In this document: positions 15,466-24,538 of the stretch, one piece after another | How positions within the stretch are numbered: the stretch's first letter is position 1 | How the letters are laid out: each line of letters begins with the position of its first letter | NCBI GenBank assembly: GCA_964510225.1 | Contig: CAZEAN010000048.1 | Span: 1 to 44,509 of the forward strand | Source of the DNA: CAZEAN01 sp964510225 | GTDB taxonomy: Bacteria > Planctomycetota > Planctomycetia > Isosphaerales > Isosphaeraceae | DNA: 44,509 bases | Direction of reading: 5' to 3' | Notes under the pieces: generated by a model | What the model was told of the DNA's origin: nothing | Database searches by the model: none | The model's input: only the letters and a program-made list of their open reading frames with translations | Position numbers and translations under genes: made by a program

Positions 15466-17643
15466 TCAATGTTCGTGTGGTTCTTCCTCGTCGTACGAAT
15501 CCAGGAGATGTTTGAGAGCGAAGTCGAACCAGATCATCCAATCGGTCTGGAGCGGCTCCCTCTGATTCGATCCGTTGGAATGCAAGGGGGGTTCCGTCAC
15601 GGTTGCTGCTTGACCAGCGCTCGCTCCCAAGCTTGATGTAGACTCCCTGTCGAGGGCGAGCGAATAGAGGGAGGACGCTGAAGGTAAGGGAATCGACTCG
15701 ATTGAGCCGAAAGGCCGCAATACTCCGGTGATGTCGCCGAGTTCTCGGCTCAAGAAGCCTTGGTCACCGTCCAATTCACCGAAGAGGGTAAGCTCCGTCC
15801 GCCCATCACCGTCAAAGTCGGTCTCTTGGACCGCAACTGCACTCGAGATGCCATCAAAGGAAACAGGGATCGCAGTCAATTCCGGGTTCGGATCATCACG
15901 GAGGTCCGTCAGGTCGTCCGATGTCGGGAGAATCAGAAATCGAGTGCTGCCAAATCCGTCGGGGCCGTAGATCACGACATCGCTTTGACCATCACCGTCG
16001 AAATCTCCTCCAACGGGAGTGTCCTCGGCGCCTCCGAAGAAGAGCGGGAATGCCCCTTCCTTCTGGCCATCGCTGACAGTCCCACCATTTTGGGAAGAAG
16101 GTATGAAACCGAATCGAGCGCGTTGTTCATCACCACTGAAGCCGAAGACCGCAAGATCGTCGACCTGATCCCCGTCGAAATCTCCGGTGACCGGAAAGTC
16201 GTCAGGGCCTCCGAACCCTACTGTCCGAGCATTCCGGAACCCTTCACTTGAAGGAAAGATCCCGAACCGGCTGAACCCGTTGATTGGGCTAAACCCATAG
16301 ACGACGATATCGTCACGCCCGTCCCCATCAAAGTCGCCGACGATCGGGAAATCGAGACCACCCCCGAAACCGCGCTGTAGGGTTTCTCCATTACTCGATT
16401 GGACGATTGTGAAAACTGAATACGCAAGATGAGGAACATAGCCGTAAACGGCAAAATCAGCCTTGCCATCACCATCGTAGTCGCCGGTGACCGGAAAGTC
16501 GGTGTAGGCCTGACCGAGTCCATCCACCCTCAAGGCACCGATCTCCTGACGGATCTCCGCGCCATCGCTTGAATGCTGGACGATAAAAAAACCTGGCTCA
16601 TCTGGCCTAGTGGCGGGATGGTAAACCGCAAGATCAGACTGACCGTCTCCATCGAAATCTGCACCAGGAGGGTTCCCAGAGGCGTCTCGTGGAGGTAGAT
16701 GGGTGGCAACTTGGTCTTCGAAATCGAGCTGAACGAGTGCGGAACCAACGATGAAATCTAGGGCGATATTCTGACCGTTAACCAGGACTGATGTCGTGGT
16801 GACCCCTTGAAATGCCCCTCCAGAGGCAGTGACCTCGACCGTTCCATCCGTGACAGGGAGACTCCAGCCTCCACCGTCATTGGTAGTAGTCACCGAATTA
16901 CCAGCGCGTATCGTGACGCCTGGTACCGCCTCGCCGAGACTGAAACGGCGGTCTCCATCCAAATCATCGTAGACGACGCCCGTCAGAAACTGGTCGGACG
17001 GATCAGAGTAAGTGAGTTCAATGGCCCAGTAGGTGCCGAAGGTACTCGTCTCACTCGTCGCCCACCCGACACCGATCTCACGTCCGGCGCCGAAGGGCTC
17101 AAGTCCGAGCAAGTGCATGCGGTGAGCGGGAGGATCAATCCCTTCATCGACAATTAATGCTTCGAGCGTCTCTTCGGCAGACTCGAATCCCGCGGCGAGC
17201 GATTCGACACTATTCCCAAAATCGGAAAAGAAATGAGGGAGTTCATAGCCCGCTTCGCGGACAACTTGATTAGGATACTTCCCTGTAACTTCACTCTGAT
17301 GGCCAAAATAGTTGTGCTCGGCCATCTCGAGCGCTCGTGAGTGCGCTACAGACTCTAGGATCGAGTTTACCGCTACCGGTGGCCTCGGAGGGATCCCAGA
17401 GAGTTCGATGTCGAGTTCCCGCTCAATTTGGTATTGGGTGGGATCACTCCGGGCTCGATTGAGCAGGTAGATAAAGTACTGCTCGATTTCAGACGGTCTG
17501 ATACCCGTGAGGAGAAGTTTCGATTCCAGGGGCTCGACGTAAAGCCTCGCTGAAACGCTCCGATGTTCGGCATCCGTACCACGACTCGCTGAGTGATGGA
17601 AGTCGTCGGCATCCTGCCTCGAAGGGCAAGATTTTGGTGGCAT
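15466..17643 (-). CDS. Large secreted protein: CAP (SCP) domain, SdrD-type B domain and six FG-GAP-like repeats
   Basis: The protein has 725 residues. Near the N-terminus, 'VEPLESKLLLTG' (residues 36-47) resembles the 'LExRxLL' motif that opens many planctomycetal extracellular proteins; no classical signal peptide precedes it. Residues 50-212 form a CAP/SCP domain ('YLLNRARSDP', 'SRALEMAEHNYFGH', 'HRMHLLG', 'EIGVGWA', 'TYWAIELTY'). Residues 218-295 resemble an SdrD-type B domain ('LTGVVYDDLDGDRRFSLGEAVPGVTI'). From about 325, six calcium-binding FG-GAP/VCBS-like repeats carry a DxDGDG core followed by a beta strand ('GDYDGDGKADFAVYGY', 'GDFDGDGRDDIVVYGF' and others); the fourth is altered to DFDGDQ. 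It is probably cell-surface bound. CAP proteins bind lipids or act in defence-like roles; none is established here. The start is ATG 17643. Confidence 0.88.
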   Translation of the reverse strand: MPPKSCPSRQDADDFHHSASRGTDAEHRSVSARLYVEPLESKLLLTGIRPSEIEQYFIYLLNRARSDPTQYQIERELDIELSGIPPRPPVAVNSILESVAHSRALEMAEHNYFGHQSEVTGKYPNQVVREAGYELPHFFSDFGNSVESLAAGFESAEETLEALIVDEGIDPPAHRMHLLGLEPFGAGREIGVGWATSETSTFGTYWAIELTYSDPSDQFLTGVVYDDLDGDRRFSLGEAVPGVTIRAGNSVTTTNDGGGWSLPVTDGTVEVTASGGAFQGVTTTSVLVNGQNIALDFIVGSALVQLDFEDQVATHLPPRDASGNPPGADFDGDGQSDLAVYHPATRPDEPGFFIVQHSSDGAEIRQEIGALRVDGLGQAYTDFPVTGDYDGDGKADFAVYGYVPHLAYSVFTIVQSSNGETLQRGFGGGLDFPIVGDFDGDGRDDIVVYGFSPINGFSRFGIFPSSEGFRNARTVGFGGPDDFPVTGDFDGDQVDDLAVFGFSGDEQRARFGFIPSSQNGGTVSDGQKEGAFPLFFGGAEDTPVGGDFDGDGQSDVVIYGPDGFGSTRFLILPTSDDLTDLRDDPNPELTAIPVSFDGISSAVAVQETDFDGDGRTELTLFGELDGDQGFLSRELGDITGVLRPFGSIESIPLPSASSLYSLALDRESTSSLGASAGQAATVTEPPLHSNGSNQREPLQTDWMIWFDFALKHLLDSYDEEEPHEH

Positions 17644-17939
17644 GCGGAAGCAGCTCCGGGTGCTAATTCAAGAGTTGCTGATCCCAAAGGAACCAGAGGC
17701 AAGATCGGATCCAATGGCCGATCGACCGAGTTCGACGTGATCCTCCACGTCGATCGTTGGTGCATCTGCCTCAAATAGAAACGTCACACTATGATCTTAG
17801 TTGCGCTTAAATCGATAAAGGGGGCAGATCCAAAAATTCCACTCGACTCACGAGCATCAGACTTCGGATCGATTCACGATACGGATCGAATCATCCCCGA
17901 TCAAGTTTCGGACTCGGTCCTCGAGCGGGCTTGGTACTG

Positions 17940-20900
17940 CTAAGAGAGCAGGAATTCGAGATCATCCTTGGATAGTGATTTGATAATAGAACGATTATCG
18001 GCGTTCAAGATCGCGTCAGCGAGTTCTCGCTTCTGCTGCTGGAGGTCGACGATTTTCTGCTCGACCGTATCGCGGCAAATCATCCGATAGGCAAAAACGT
18101 TCTGGGTCTGCCCGATTCGGTGTGAACGGTCAATAGCCTGCGCCTCGACGGCAGGGTTCCACCAAGGGTCGAGAATATAAACATAGCCCGCCGACGTCAG
18201 ATTAAGCCCGAGCCCTCCGGCCTTGAGACTGATCAAGAAGATCTGACATTCGGGATCGTTTTGGAACCGCTCAACCCGTTGTGCCCGATTTCGCGTCCGA
18301 CCGTCGAGGTATTCGTACGTCAATCCTTGGTCGTCGAGTTGCTTACGGACCAAGCCCAGAAAGGTCGTGAACTGGGAGAAAACCAGTGCCTTATGTCCTT
18401 CCTCAACGACTTCCTGAAGTTGAGGTAGCAAAAGATCAAGTTTGGCTGAGGGAGCGTCGTCGTGGCTTGGATCGATCAAAGCTGGATGGCAAGACGCTTG
18501 CCGAAGTCGTAGCAACGCCTCAAGAACTTCGATCTTCGATTTCTTAAGATCGTTTGCACCCTTACGCAAGAGAGCTTGACGATAGTGCAATTTAAGCCCT
18601 TCATAGATTTTTCGTTGCGCTGGCTCCATGGTGCAGTACAGGGTGTACTCGGTCTTCTCCGGAAGATCCTTTACCACCTGAGCTTTCGTTCGACGTAAGA
18701 TGAATGGTTTCAGTGCTTTTGCCAGAGCACCTCGTGCACCTTCATCTTGTCCCGCAGAGGCCGATGTCAGACCCTTAAACGCCGTCGACGTTCCAAGCAT
18801 TCCGGGATTCAAAAACTCGATGATCGACCAGAGCTCGCCGAGGTGGTTTTCGATCGGCGTCCCACTCATCGCGAGTCGGTGGTTCCCGTTGAGGAGTCGG
18901 CACGCTTTCGCGGCCTGACTCGTCGCATTCTTGATCGCTTGCGCTTCATCTAAGATGACATAATCAAATGATCGTTTTGTGAGTTCACTGATGTCCGTCC
19001 TGATCGTACCATAAGTGGTCACGATCAAGTCGTAGTCGTCGAACTCTTCCCGAAGCTTTGGTCGACCCCGCCCTGTGTAGTCGAGAACCTTCAACTCTGG
19101 GGTGAACTTTGAAGCCTCTTCGAGCCAGTTGAAGACCAAGGATCGCGGGACAACCGCGAGCGACGGACCGTCTGTCGACTCTTTCTCCTTGCGATACTGG
19201 AGCAACGCAAGGACCTGGATCGTTTTGCCGAGCCCCATGTCATCGGCCAAAATTCCACCGAAGCCGAATCGCTCAAGATAATCGAGCCAACCAAGTCCTT
19301 CCTGTTGGTAAGGACGCAATGTTCCACTGAATCCCTTGGGTGCCTCGAGCTGCTGGACTCCTTCAAAGGCATGGAGTTCCTTTCGCGCCCGCTCAAATCC
19401 CTCGTCGACTCGGACGTCGGGCTGGCTCGCAAGTAATGCATCTAAAAGCCCCGCTTGAGAACGATCGAAACGCAAGACTCCGTCTTGTTCGGTCCCGAGC
19501 CCTACGAGCAAGCCATACTTTTTCAACCAATCCTCAGGGAGAACGCCAACCGATCCGTCTGCAAGTGTGATCCGATCTTCGCCGCGTCGGGCGGCCGCAA
19601 TGACGTCGGGGAACGGAATTGATTGACCGCCAAAATCGACATTGCCGTCAAGTTCAAACCAATCGATCCCGCTTGTCACGGAGAGGTTGAATTGGGCGAC
19701 CGGCTGAATCACTTCACCTTCAGCCTCGACCTGCCATCCGAGCGCCACAAGTTCACGGACAACACGACTTAGCTGTTTCGCCGGTAGCTCAAGCGTTCCA
19801 GGTTCAACAAGATGGTCATCTTTCGCCTCGCGGAACCCGACCTCAAACAGCTTGATCGCCGCAGCTTGTTCGTTGGGAACATCGCGATGGACGACGACCT
19901 TTTGCTCTGTACTCACGAAGAGATTCCCCGTCTTCTGTGCAGGGATCGCAGTCTCTTCATAAACATACTCTAGTTGACCGAGCACATGGTCTGCTTCAAC
20001 ACCGTAGTTCCGCCTCGGCGTCCGAGCAACGAGTCGCGGTCGCGGGGCGGTTCGGATCGACTTGAGGTTTAAATCCTCGACGAGGTCCGATGGGCTCAAT
20101 TTGGCCTCTTCGAGGATCGTCGCCAACATGTCATCTTGCTTCTCGACGTCGAGAAAAATCAGTTCCTTTTCGTCGCGGAGCCGTTTGACCCAATTGGGAA
20201 CCCCGGCGTCGTCAAATCGTGCCGCGCGACCGGTTCCTAAGATTAGCAGCCCCGGTAAGATCACTAGGGGTTCTGCGAGATCCATCCGACTGTGTTTCCG
20301 GTGTAACGCACCACGCCAAGTCCAGCGCTTCCCACCGACCTCCTCACGGACATCAAGCCAGAATTGCCAAGGGGAACCGTCGTCCCATCGGAGACCCGGG
20401 GGATCTTCTTCACTTTCCGTTCGACGCAACCGACAACGTCCAGTCTGGCAGAGCTTTTCGATCACCTCAACTTGCCGTCCTGGAGTAATCACAAAGCGTC
20501 GGATGGCGCCGGGTAGTCGCGCTGGTCCTTTAGGCAAATGACCATTCGTGCTCTCGTTTGCCGCTTCGGTCTCTTGGTCGCGATGTTTGGCGAGTTGTTC
20601 CAAAAGTTGGAGATCTTCGTCATCAACCTTCGCCGCTGCGGTCGCGGCAGTATGCCACCAGGGTCGTAATGGTCCCCGAGTCCCATCTGACTTGCGCTCG
20701 CGACGAGCGAGGTCAACGACGAGCTTCCCTGCTGCCTTAGTGGCAGACACGTTGACCACGTAATACAGACGTCGCTTGGTTTTCTTCGGCTTCGGAGTTG
20801 GTGATGGTTTCCCCGAGGTTGCATTTGAGTGTGACCACTGCCCCGATCGTGCCCCTTTGGGGAAGGGCGGCCCTCCCCGAGCAGGGAGCTTTGAACCGGG

Positions 20901-21482
20901 GACGTTAGTGCTGGACGCCGGGTTGATTGCCTTCCCTTTACGCGGCGTCCGACCCCGCGCCATTTCACCGGAGCGCTTTTCGATTGCGGGTCCCCGTGAA
21001 GTACCGTTCGAAGTCCGCGGCCGATCATTCGAACGATGATCAGCTTCTGTGAGAGGCTGACGGGCAGGCTGAGGAACTGCAAGGAGGCGGATCGCGCGAC
21101 TCCCAGCGTTCGGAAGGAGTCCTCGGGCATCTGTTGCTAACAGAGTCGCCCAAATATGTTTACAAGGCGCACCGGCCCCTTCAGGTCCAAAGTAGGGACA
21201 GGTGCAAGATGCCAAGAGGCGATCACCACGCATCCAAAGTCGGACTCGATAACTTGTTGTACCACGGACCTTCGCCACAATCTCACCCGGTCCTTCCGGG
21301 CGTACCAGAACTCGACCTTTCGCAAAATAGGCGCGTCCTCGGGCTCGGACTCCCTCGGCGAAGTCTCGGGCAACTTTCTGGGCAATCCCCGTCGACGGTT
21401 CCCGTCTCGGTTCCAAACCACACCCCCGGCGTTTCAAATTTACCGTCGGTTCACGTAATGTTTCGGGATGATCAACCTGCAC
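17940..21482 (-). CDS. SNF2-family helicase/ATPase with N-terminal SWIM zinc finger
   Basis: The protein has 1180 residues. Near residues 75-115 a SWIM zinc finger reads 'CTCPYFGPEGAGAPCKH' (CxCx(n)CxH). A long basic, low-complexity linker (Ser, Pro, Lys, Arg) follows to about 250. The SNF2 ATPase starts near residue 725 with 'LRPYQQEGLGWLDYLERFG'. It holds Walker A 'DDMGLGKT', the Walker B box 'DEAQ', motif III 'MSGTPIENHLGELWSI', and the helicase C lobe 'LVFSQFTTFLGLV', 'LKAGGLGLNLT' and 'QAIDRSHRIGQT'. Bacterial proteins of this SWIM-SNF2 group move on double-stranded DNA and are tied to transcription or nucleoprotein remodelling; the exact role is unknown. The start is the GTG at 21482, with no clear ribosome-binding site and no in-frame ATG before the SWIM domain. 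No restriction, DISARM or BREX gene lies nearby to suggest a defence role. Confidence 0.93.
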   Translation of the reverse strand: MQVDHPETLREPTVNLKRRGCGLEPRREPSTGIAQKVARDFAEGVRARGRAYFAKGRVLVRPEGPGEIVAKVRGTTSYRVRLWMRGDRLLASCTCPYFGPEGAGAPCKHIWATLLATDARGLLPNAGSRAIRLLAVPQPARQPLTEADHRSNDRPRTSNGTSRGPAIEKRSGEMARGRTPRKGKAINPASSTNVPGSKLPARGGPPFPKGARSGQWSHSNATSGKPSPTPKPKKTKRRLYYVVNVSATKAAGKLVVDLARRERKSDGTRGPLRPWWHTAATAAAKVDDEDLQLLEQLAKHRDQETEAANESTNGHLPKGPARLPGAIRRFVITPGRQVEVIEKLCQTGRCRLRRTESEEDPPGLRWDDGSPWQFWLDVREEVGGKRWTWRGALHRKHSRMDLAEPLVILPGLLILGTGRAARFDDAGVPNWVKRLRDEKELIFLDVEKQDDMLATILEEAKLSPSDLVEDLNLKSIRTAPRPRLVARTPRRNYGVEADHVLGQLEYVYEETAIPAQKTGNLFVSTEQKVVVHRDVPNEQAAAIKLFEVGFREAKDDHLVEPGTLELPAKQLSRVVRELVALGWQVEAEGEVIQPVAQFNLSVTSGIDWFELDGNVDFGGQSIPFPDVIAAARRGEDRITLADGSVGVLPEDWLKKYGLLVGLGTEQDGVLRFDRSQAGLLDALLASQPDVRVDEGFERARKELHAFEGVQQLEAPKGFSGTLRPYQQEGLGWLDYLERFGFGGILADDMGLGKTIQVLALLQYRKEKESTDGPSLAVVPRSLVFNWLEEASKFTPELKVLDYTGRGRPKLREEFDDYDLIVTTYGTIRTDISELTKRSFDYVILDEAQAIKNATSQAAKACRLLNGNHRLAMSGTPIENHLGELWSIIEFLNPGMLGTSTAFKGLTSASAGQDEGARGALAKALKPFILRRTKAQVVKDLPEKTEYTLYCTMEPAQRKIYEGLKLHYRQALLRKGANDLKKSKIEVLEALLRLRQASCHPALIDPSHDDAPSAKLDLLLPQLQEVVEEGHKALVFSQFTTFLGLVRKQLDDQGLTYEYLDGRTRNRAQRVERFQNDPECQIFLISLKAGGLGLNLTSAGYVYILDPWWNPAVEAQAIDRSHRIGQTQNVFAYRMICRDTVEQKIVDLQQQKRELADAILNADNRSIIKSLSKDDLEFLLS

Positions 21483-22567
21483 CGTTGTTGTCAGGTGACC
21501 GGAATTAAAGCGTTCTGAACCGTCGGTGTCGAAGAAGATACTTCAATTCAACGAATGAGATTCTGTAAGAATATTTTCCCCGTCGCTTTGGGAAAAATGG
21601 GAATGGTCAGACAGGCATTCATTCCGTTCCATCCGGAAGAAATCCCCGTGTTGGTAATCATGGAGTGGTCACCCGTCGCAATACCGCAAATGAGGTCATG
21701 CGCAAAACCAGAAGGTTGGGCTTCCGGCGTCGATACAACGCAGACGTAGAATGATTCATCTCACTCGGTGGGCAATGGTCACCGAAATCACTGCGTCGGT
21801 GACGAGGTCCTAAAGCCGGCGTACCACCCAGCACAAGACCTTGCGTCAAGCAGGGATTAAGATTTAGGCCGAAGCGCAATGATCGGGACCCTTGCAGTAA
21901 TCGAAGTCGGGATCGGAACAACTCGTCTAACAAGGAATGTCCCACATTGGAGCAATCGGATTCGCTCGACCTATTATCGTCGAGACGTTGTCACCGACTT
22001 CGGAATACCTCACGACAATCTCAAGCTCGATCATCATTACCAACTCTGGATTGGCTCATTCTGTTCGAGTCAATAAGTGGGTCAAAGTAATGTCGAATCG
22101 GCCCAGTACTAACCAGTGAATGTCGGTTTCCGTCGAAACGTTGGAACTTAGCCGCAGGGGAAGCCTGTTTTGTCTCAGGATCAAGGAAGTCTGCACCGCT
22201 TCGGTGGCGAGTCTCAGCTTGAGCTGAGGTGGGATCATCACGTCGGAGATCCGTCACAAGGATAACTCTCGACATTTTGATGAAATTACCAAATTCATCT
22301 CGCGCCATCGGATTTCTGACCCGAAAATTCTCGTACGGATCTGATCTTGCGCAGATCCAACGGGAAGCTGCTGGGTCAAGGAAATTGTCACACAGGATAG
22401 TGATTAGTGGATCCCGATGAAAAGCTCAATGTGAGAGAGCTCAATCCGAGATGTCGTGTGGTGTTTTGGCTGGAAGTTATGAGCTGTTTAGAATCAGAGC
22501 AACTCAACTTCCTGGGCATCAAACTTCCCGTAAGATTGTGTCGCGCCAGTCGAGAAAGAGCAAGTCC
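21483..22567. other. 1.1-kb region without a recognisable gene
   Basis: Neither strand shows a credible coding frame: the longest frames are under 100 codons, have odd composition and overlap in conflicting directions. No tRNA, riboswitch or repeat array was seen. Two hairpins stand out: GTCACCGA/TCGGTGAC (21778-21785, 21796-21803) and GGATCTG/CAGATCC (22337-22343, 22352-22358). The region may be degenerate former coding sequence. Confidence 0.45.
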
Positions 22568-23512
22568 TCACTGCCGGACTTTCGTGAATGCACTGGATCG
22601 TTTAGGTCTCATCTCCCCTGTTTCAGCAACGATTCCATTTTCCCACTGAGAAAATACGTTCTTCAGAGACGAAAGGCAGCGGGAGATACAAGAATTTCTC
22701 CGAGTCGCGAAGTAGATCACGGCGTGGACCATCGAACGAATTCTCGCGATCGGAACGATCAATGCAATACAGCCCCACCGAGGAGTCGTTCGATCTTCCG
22801 CGATCGGGTACGAATTGTCCATGAGCCAGGTACCGCTAAGTTCCCTGATGATGGCAAGTTGCGTCGAGTTGAACGCGCGTTGCCAACCACCGACGGCGCC
22901 CTCACGGAGATGGTCGACGTGAAGAAGCGTACCCGGGTCCGCCCTTAGTTGTTGCTTGGTGTTCTTGGTCGAGACGCCAATCTTAGAAAGTTGACGCTTG
23001 AATTGCTCTGACCGTGCCCGGTTTGCAGCAATCGAATACTCCGAAGCGATTGCCGATGCCTCAGCCTCCGAAATCTGAAGGCTAAGTGCCCCGGCTAACT
23101 CGATCACGCCTTGAACAGGATTAGTGACGAGTTCTTCATAGCGCTGGACCAAGACACGAGGTTGTTTACGCCAAAAAGAGTCGTTCCAGAGGATTCGGTG
23201 GATCAATCCTTCCGCCATCAGCCCGTCGAAGGTCTTTCCGGTCTTGTGCCGCATCGAGTCCAAGACATCACGGAGGTCGCGATAGGCGTAGATTGCGGTT
23301 GCAGCTCCCCGATTTATGGCGCCTCCGAATCGTGGATGCTGGTCGTGACACTTAAGGACCCGAACTGCTCCGCCGGATGACCGAGGTCGATAGCGAGAGC
23401 CTTCGACATACCCGAGCCTTTGACCTCCGCAATAGCGCTCGACGAGTGACGCAACAACCTCATACTGCCACGTGGAACACGCCCGATACATCCCTGCACA
23501 AATCAGATCCAT
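22568..23512 (-). CDS. Sulfotransferase-family protein
   Basis: The protein has 314 residues. The start, 'ICAGMYRACSTWQYEVV' (residues 4-20), fits the 5'-phosphosulfate-binding loop of PAPS-dependent sulfotransferases. 'ATAIYAYRDLRDVLDSMRH' fits the 3'-phosphate-binding segment, and 'QRYEELVTNPVQGVIELAG' is typical of the family. It would move sulfate from PAPS to a carbohydrate, lipid or protein; such genes are common in planctomycetes. The last 60 or so residues, rich in Ser, Arg and Cys, do not look like the usual end and may be a frame extension after loss of the original stop. The ATG at 23512 follows AGGAGG by 11 bases. It is divergent from surE. Confidence 0.8.
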   Translation of the reverse strand: MDLICAGMYRACSTWQYEVVASLVERYCGGQRLGYVEGSRYRPRSSGGAVRVLKCHDQHPRFGGAINRGAATAIYAYRDLRDVLDSMRHKTGKTFDGLMAEGLIHRILWNDSFWRKQPRVLVQRYEELVTNPVQGVIELAGALSLQISEAEASAIASEYSIAANRARSEQFKRQLSKIGVSTKNTKQQLRADPGTLLHVDHLREGAVGGWQRAFNSTQLAIIRELSGTWLMDNSYPIAEDRTTPRWGCIALIVPIARIRSMVHAVIYFATRRNSCISRCLSSLKNVFSQWENGIVAETGEMRPKRSSAFTKVRQ

Positions 23513-23745
23513 GTCGAACTCGCCCTCCTAGGAATCCCGATCGCGACCATGAAATTACTAGCTGAATTGCCCAAAGAGGTCTACGCAACCCTCGGAAGAA
23601 TTGCGGATCTCAACAGCCGACGCCTCGGAGATCAGGGAACACGGCATTACGCTTCATTGACGACGGTTGACCGGTCCCGTTACGATCCGACTGTTGCTGA
23701 AACGACTACCAGAACTCACTTGAACCCTCATCTAAATATTCTATC

Positions 23746-24510
23746 GTGCGAATCCTGCTGACTAATGACGACGGCGTGTATGCGGCCGGGATCCGGGCGC
23801 TCCATCAGGAACTATCAACAATTGGGGACGTCACCGTCATTGCCCCGGCGCTGGAACAAAGCGGCGTAGGTCATTCGATATCGCTTCTCGACCCGCTGAT
23901 CATCCGATCTGTCGACGATATTGACGGGACTCTCCTCGGTACCGGGGTCGAAGGAAGCCCTGCTGATTGTGTCAAGTTGGCGATCACTGAACTCCTCGAA
24001 CGCCCGCCCGATCTTGTGGTCTCCGGGATCAACCACGGCGCCAACATTGGCATCAACGTCCTCTACTCAGGAACAGTGGCCGCCGCCATCGAGGCTGCCT
24101 TCTTCGGGATCACGAGTATCGCGGTCTCACTTGAGTTTAGCGAACATTTCGACTTTCCGGTCGCCGCTGATCAAGCGTCGAAAGTCATTCAGGCGATCTT
24201 GCAGAATAATCCCAAACCGGGCTCACTTTTTAACGTCAATCTCCCGGCGCATGTTCGAGGGGAACCGAAAGGCGTTCAAGTCGTCCCGATGAGCATCGCA
24301 CGTCATGGCGAGGGATTCGAGCGTCGGATCGATCCGAGGGGTCGAACTTACTATTGGCTCGATTACCGCCCTCCATTCCGCCTCGATGGTGAACAGAGCG
24401 ACCTCACCGCGCTTGCGGACGGCTACATCACAATCACTCCACTCCACTTCGACCTCACCCGATACGAGCAGTTGGAGTCGATCGGTGACTGGAAATGGCC
24501 ACCGATCTAG
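23746..24510 (+). CDS. surE: 5'/3'-nucleotidase SurE
   Basis: The protein has 254 residues, the usual SurE length. It opens 'ILLTNDDGVYAAGI', with Asp8 and Asp9 as metal ligands. It continues with Ser39 in 'APALEQSGVGHSIS' and Asn96 in 'VVSGINHGANIG', which complete the metal site. SurE removes phosphate from nucleoside monophosphates and short polyphosphates in the cytoplasm and is linked to stationary-phase survival. The start is a GTG at 23746; no ATG lies in frame upstream and the family begins right at this point. No ribosome-binding site is visible, so a leaderless or weakly translated mRNA is possible. It converges with the peptidase fusion gene at 28 bases. The 233-base divergent region before it holds no clear gene. 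Confidence 0.95.
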   Translation: MRILLTNDDGVYAAGIRALHQELSTIGDVTVIAPALEQSGVGHSISLLDPLIIRSVDDIDGTLLGTGVEGSPADCVKLAITELLERPPDLVVSGINHGANIGINVLYSGTVAAAIEAAFFGITSIAVSLEFSEHFDFPVAADQASKVIQAILQNNPKPGSLFNVNLPAHVRGEPKGVQVVPMSIARHGEGFERRIDPRGRTYYWLDYRPPFRLDGEQSDLTALADGYITITPLHFDLTRYEQLESIGDWKWPPI

Positions 24511-24538
24511 ACTCGATCTACCCTAAAGTCTGCTACCT

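Noticed and set aside
17940..21482. Defence-system helicase (DISARM or similar)
   Set aside because: The SWIM-SNF2 architecture is common in housekeeping contexts, and no methylase, nuclease or other defence gene lies nearby.
23549..23761. Small gene upstream of surE
   Set aside because: The 70-codon frame overlaps the surE start, has no ribosome-binding site and an unremarkable composition; the surE GTG start matches the family exactly.
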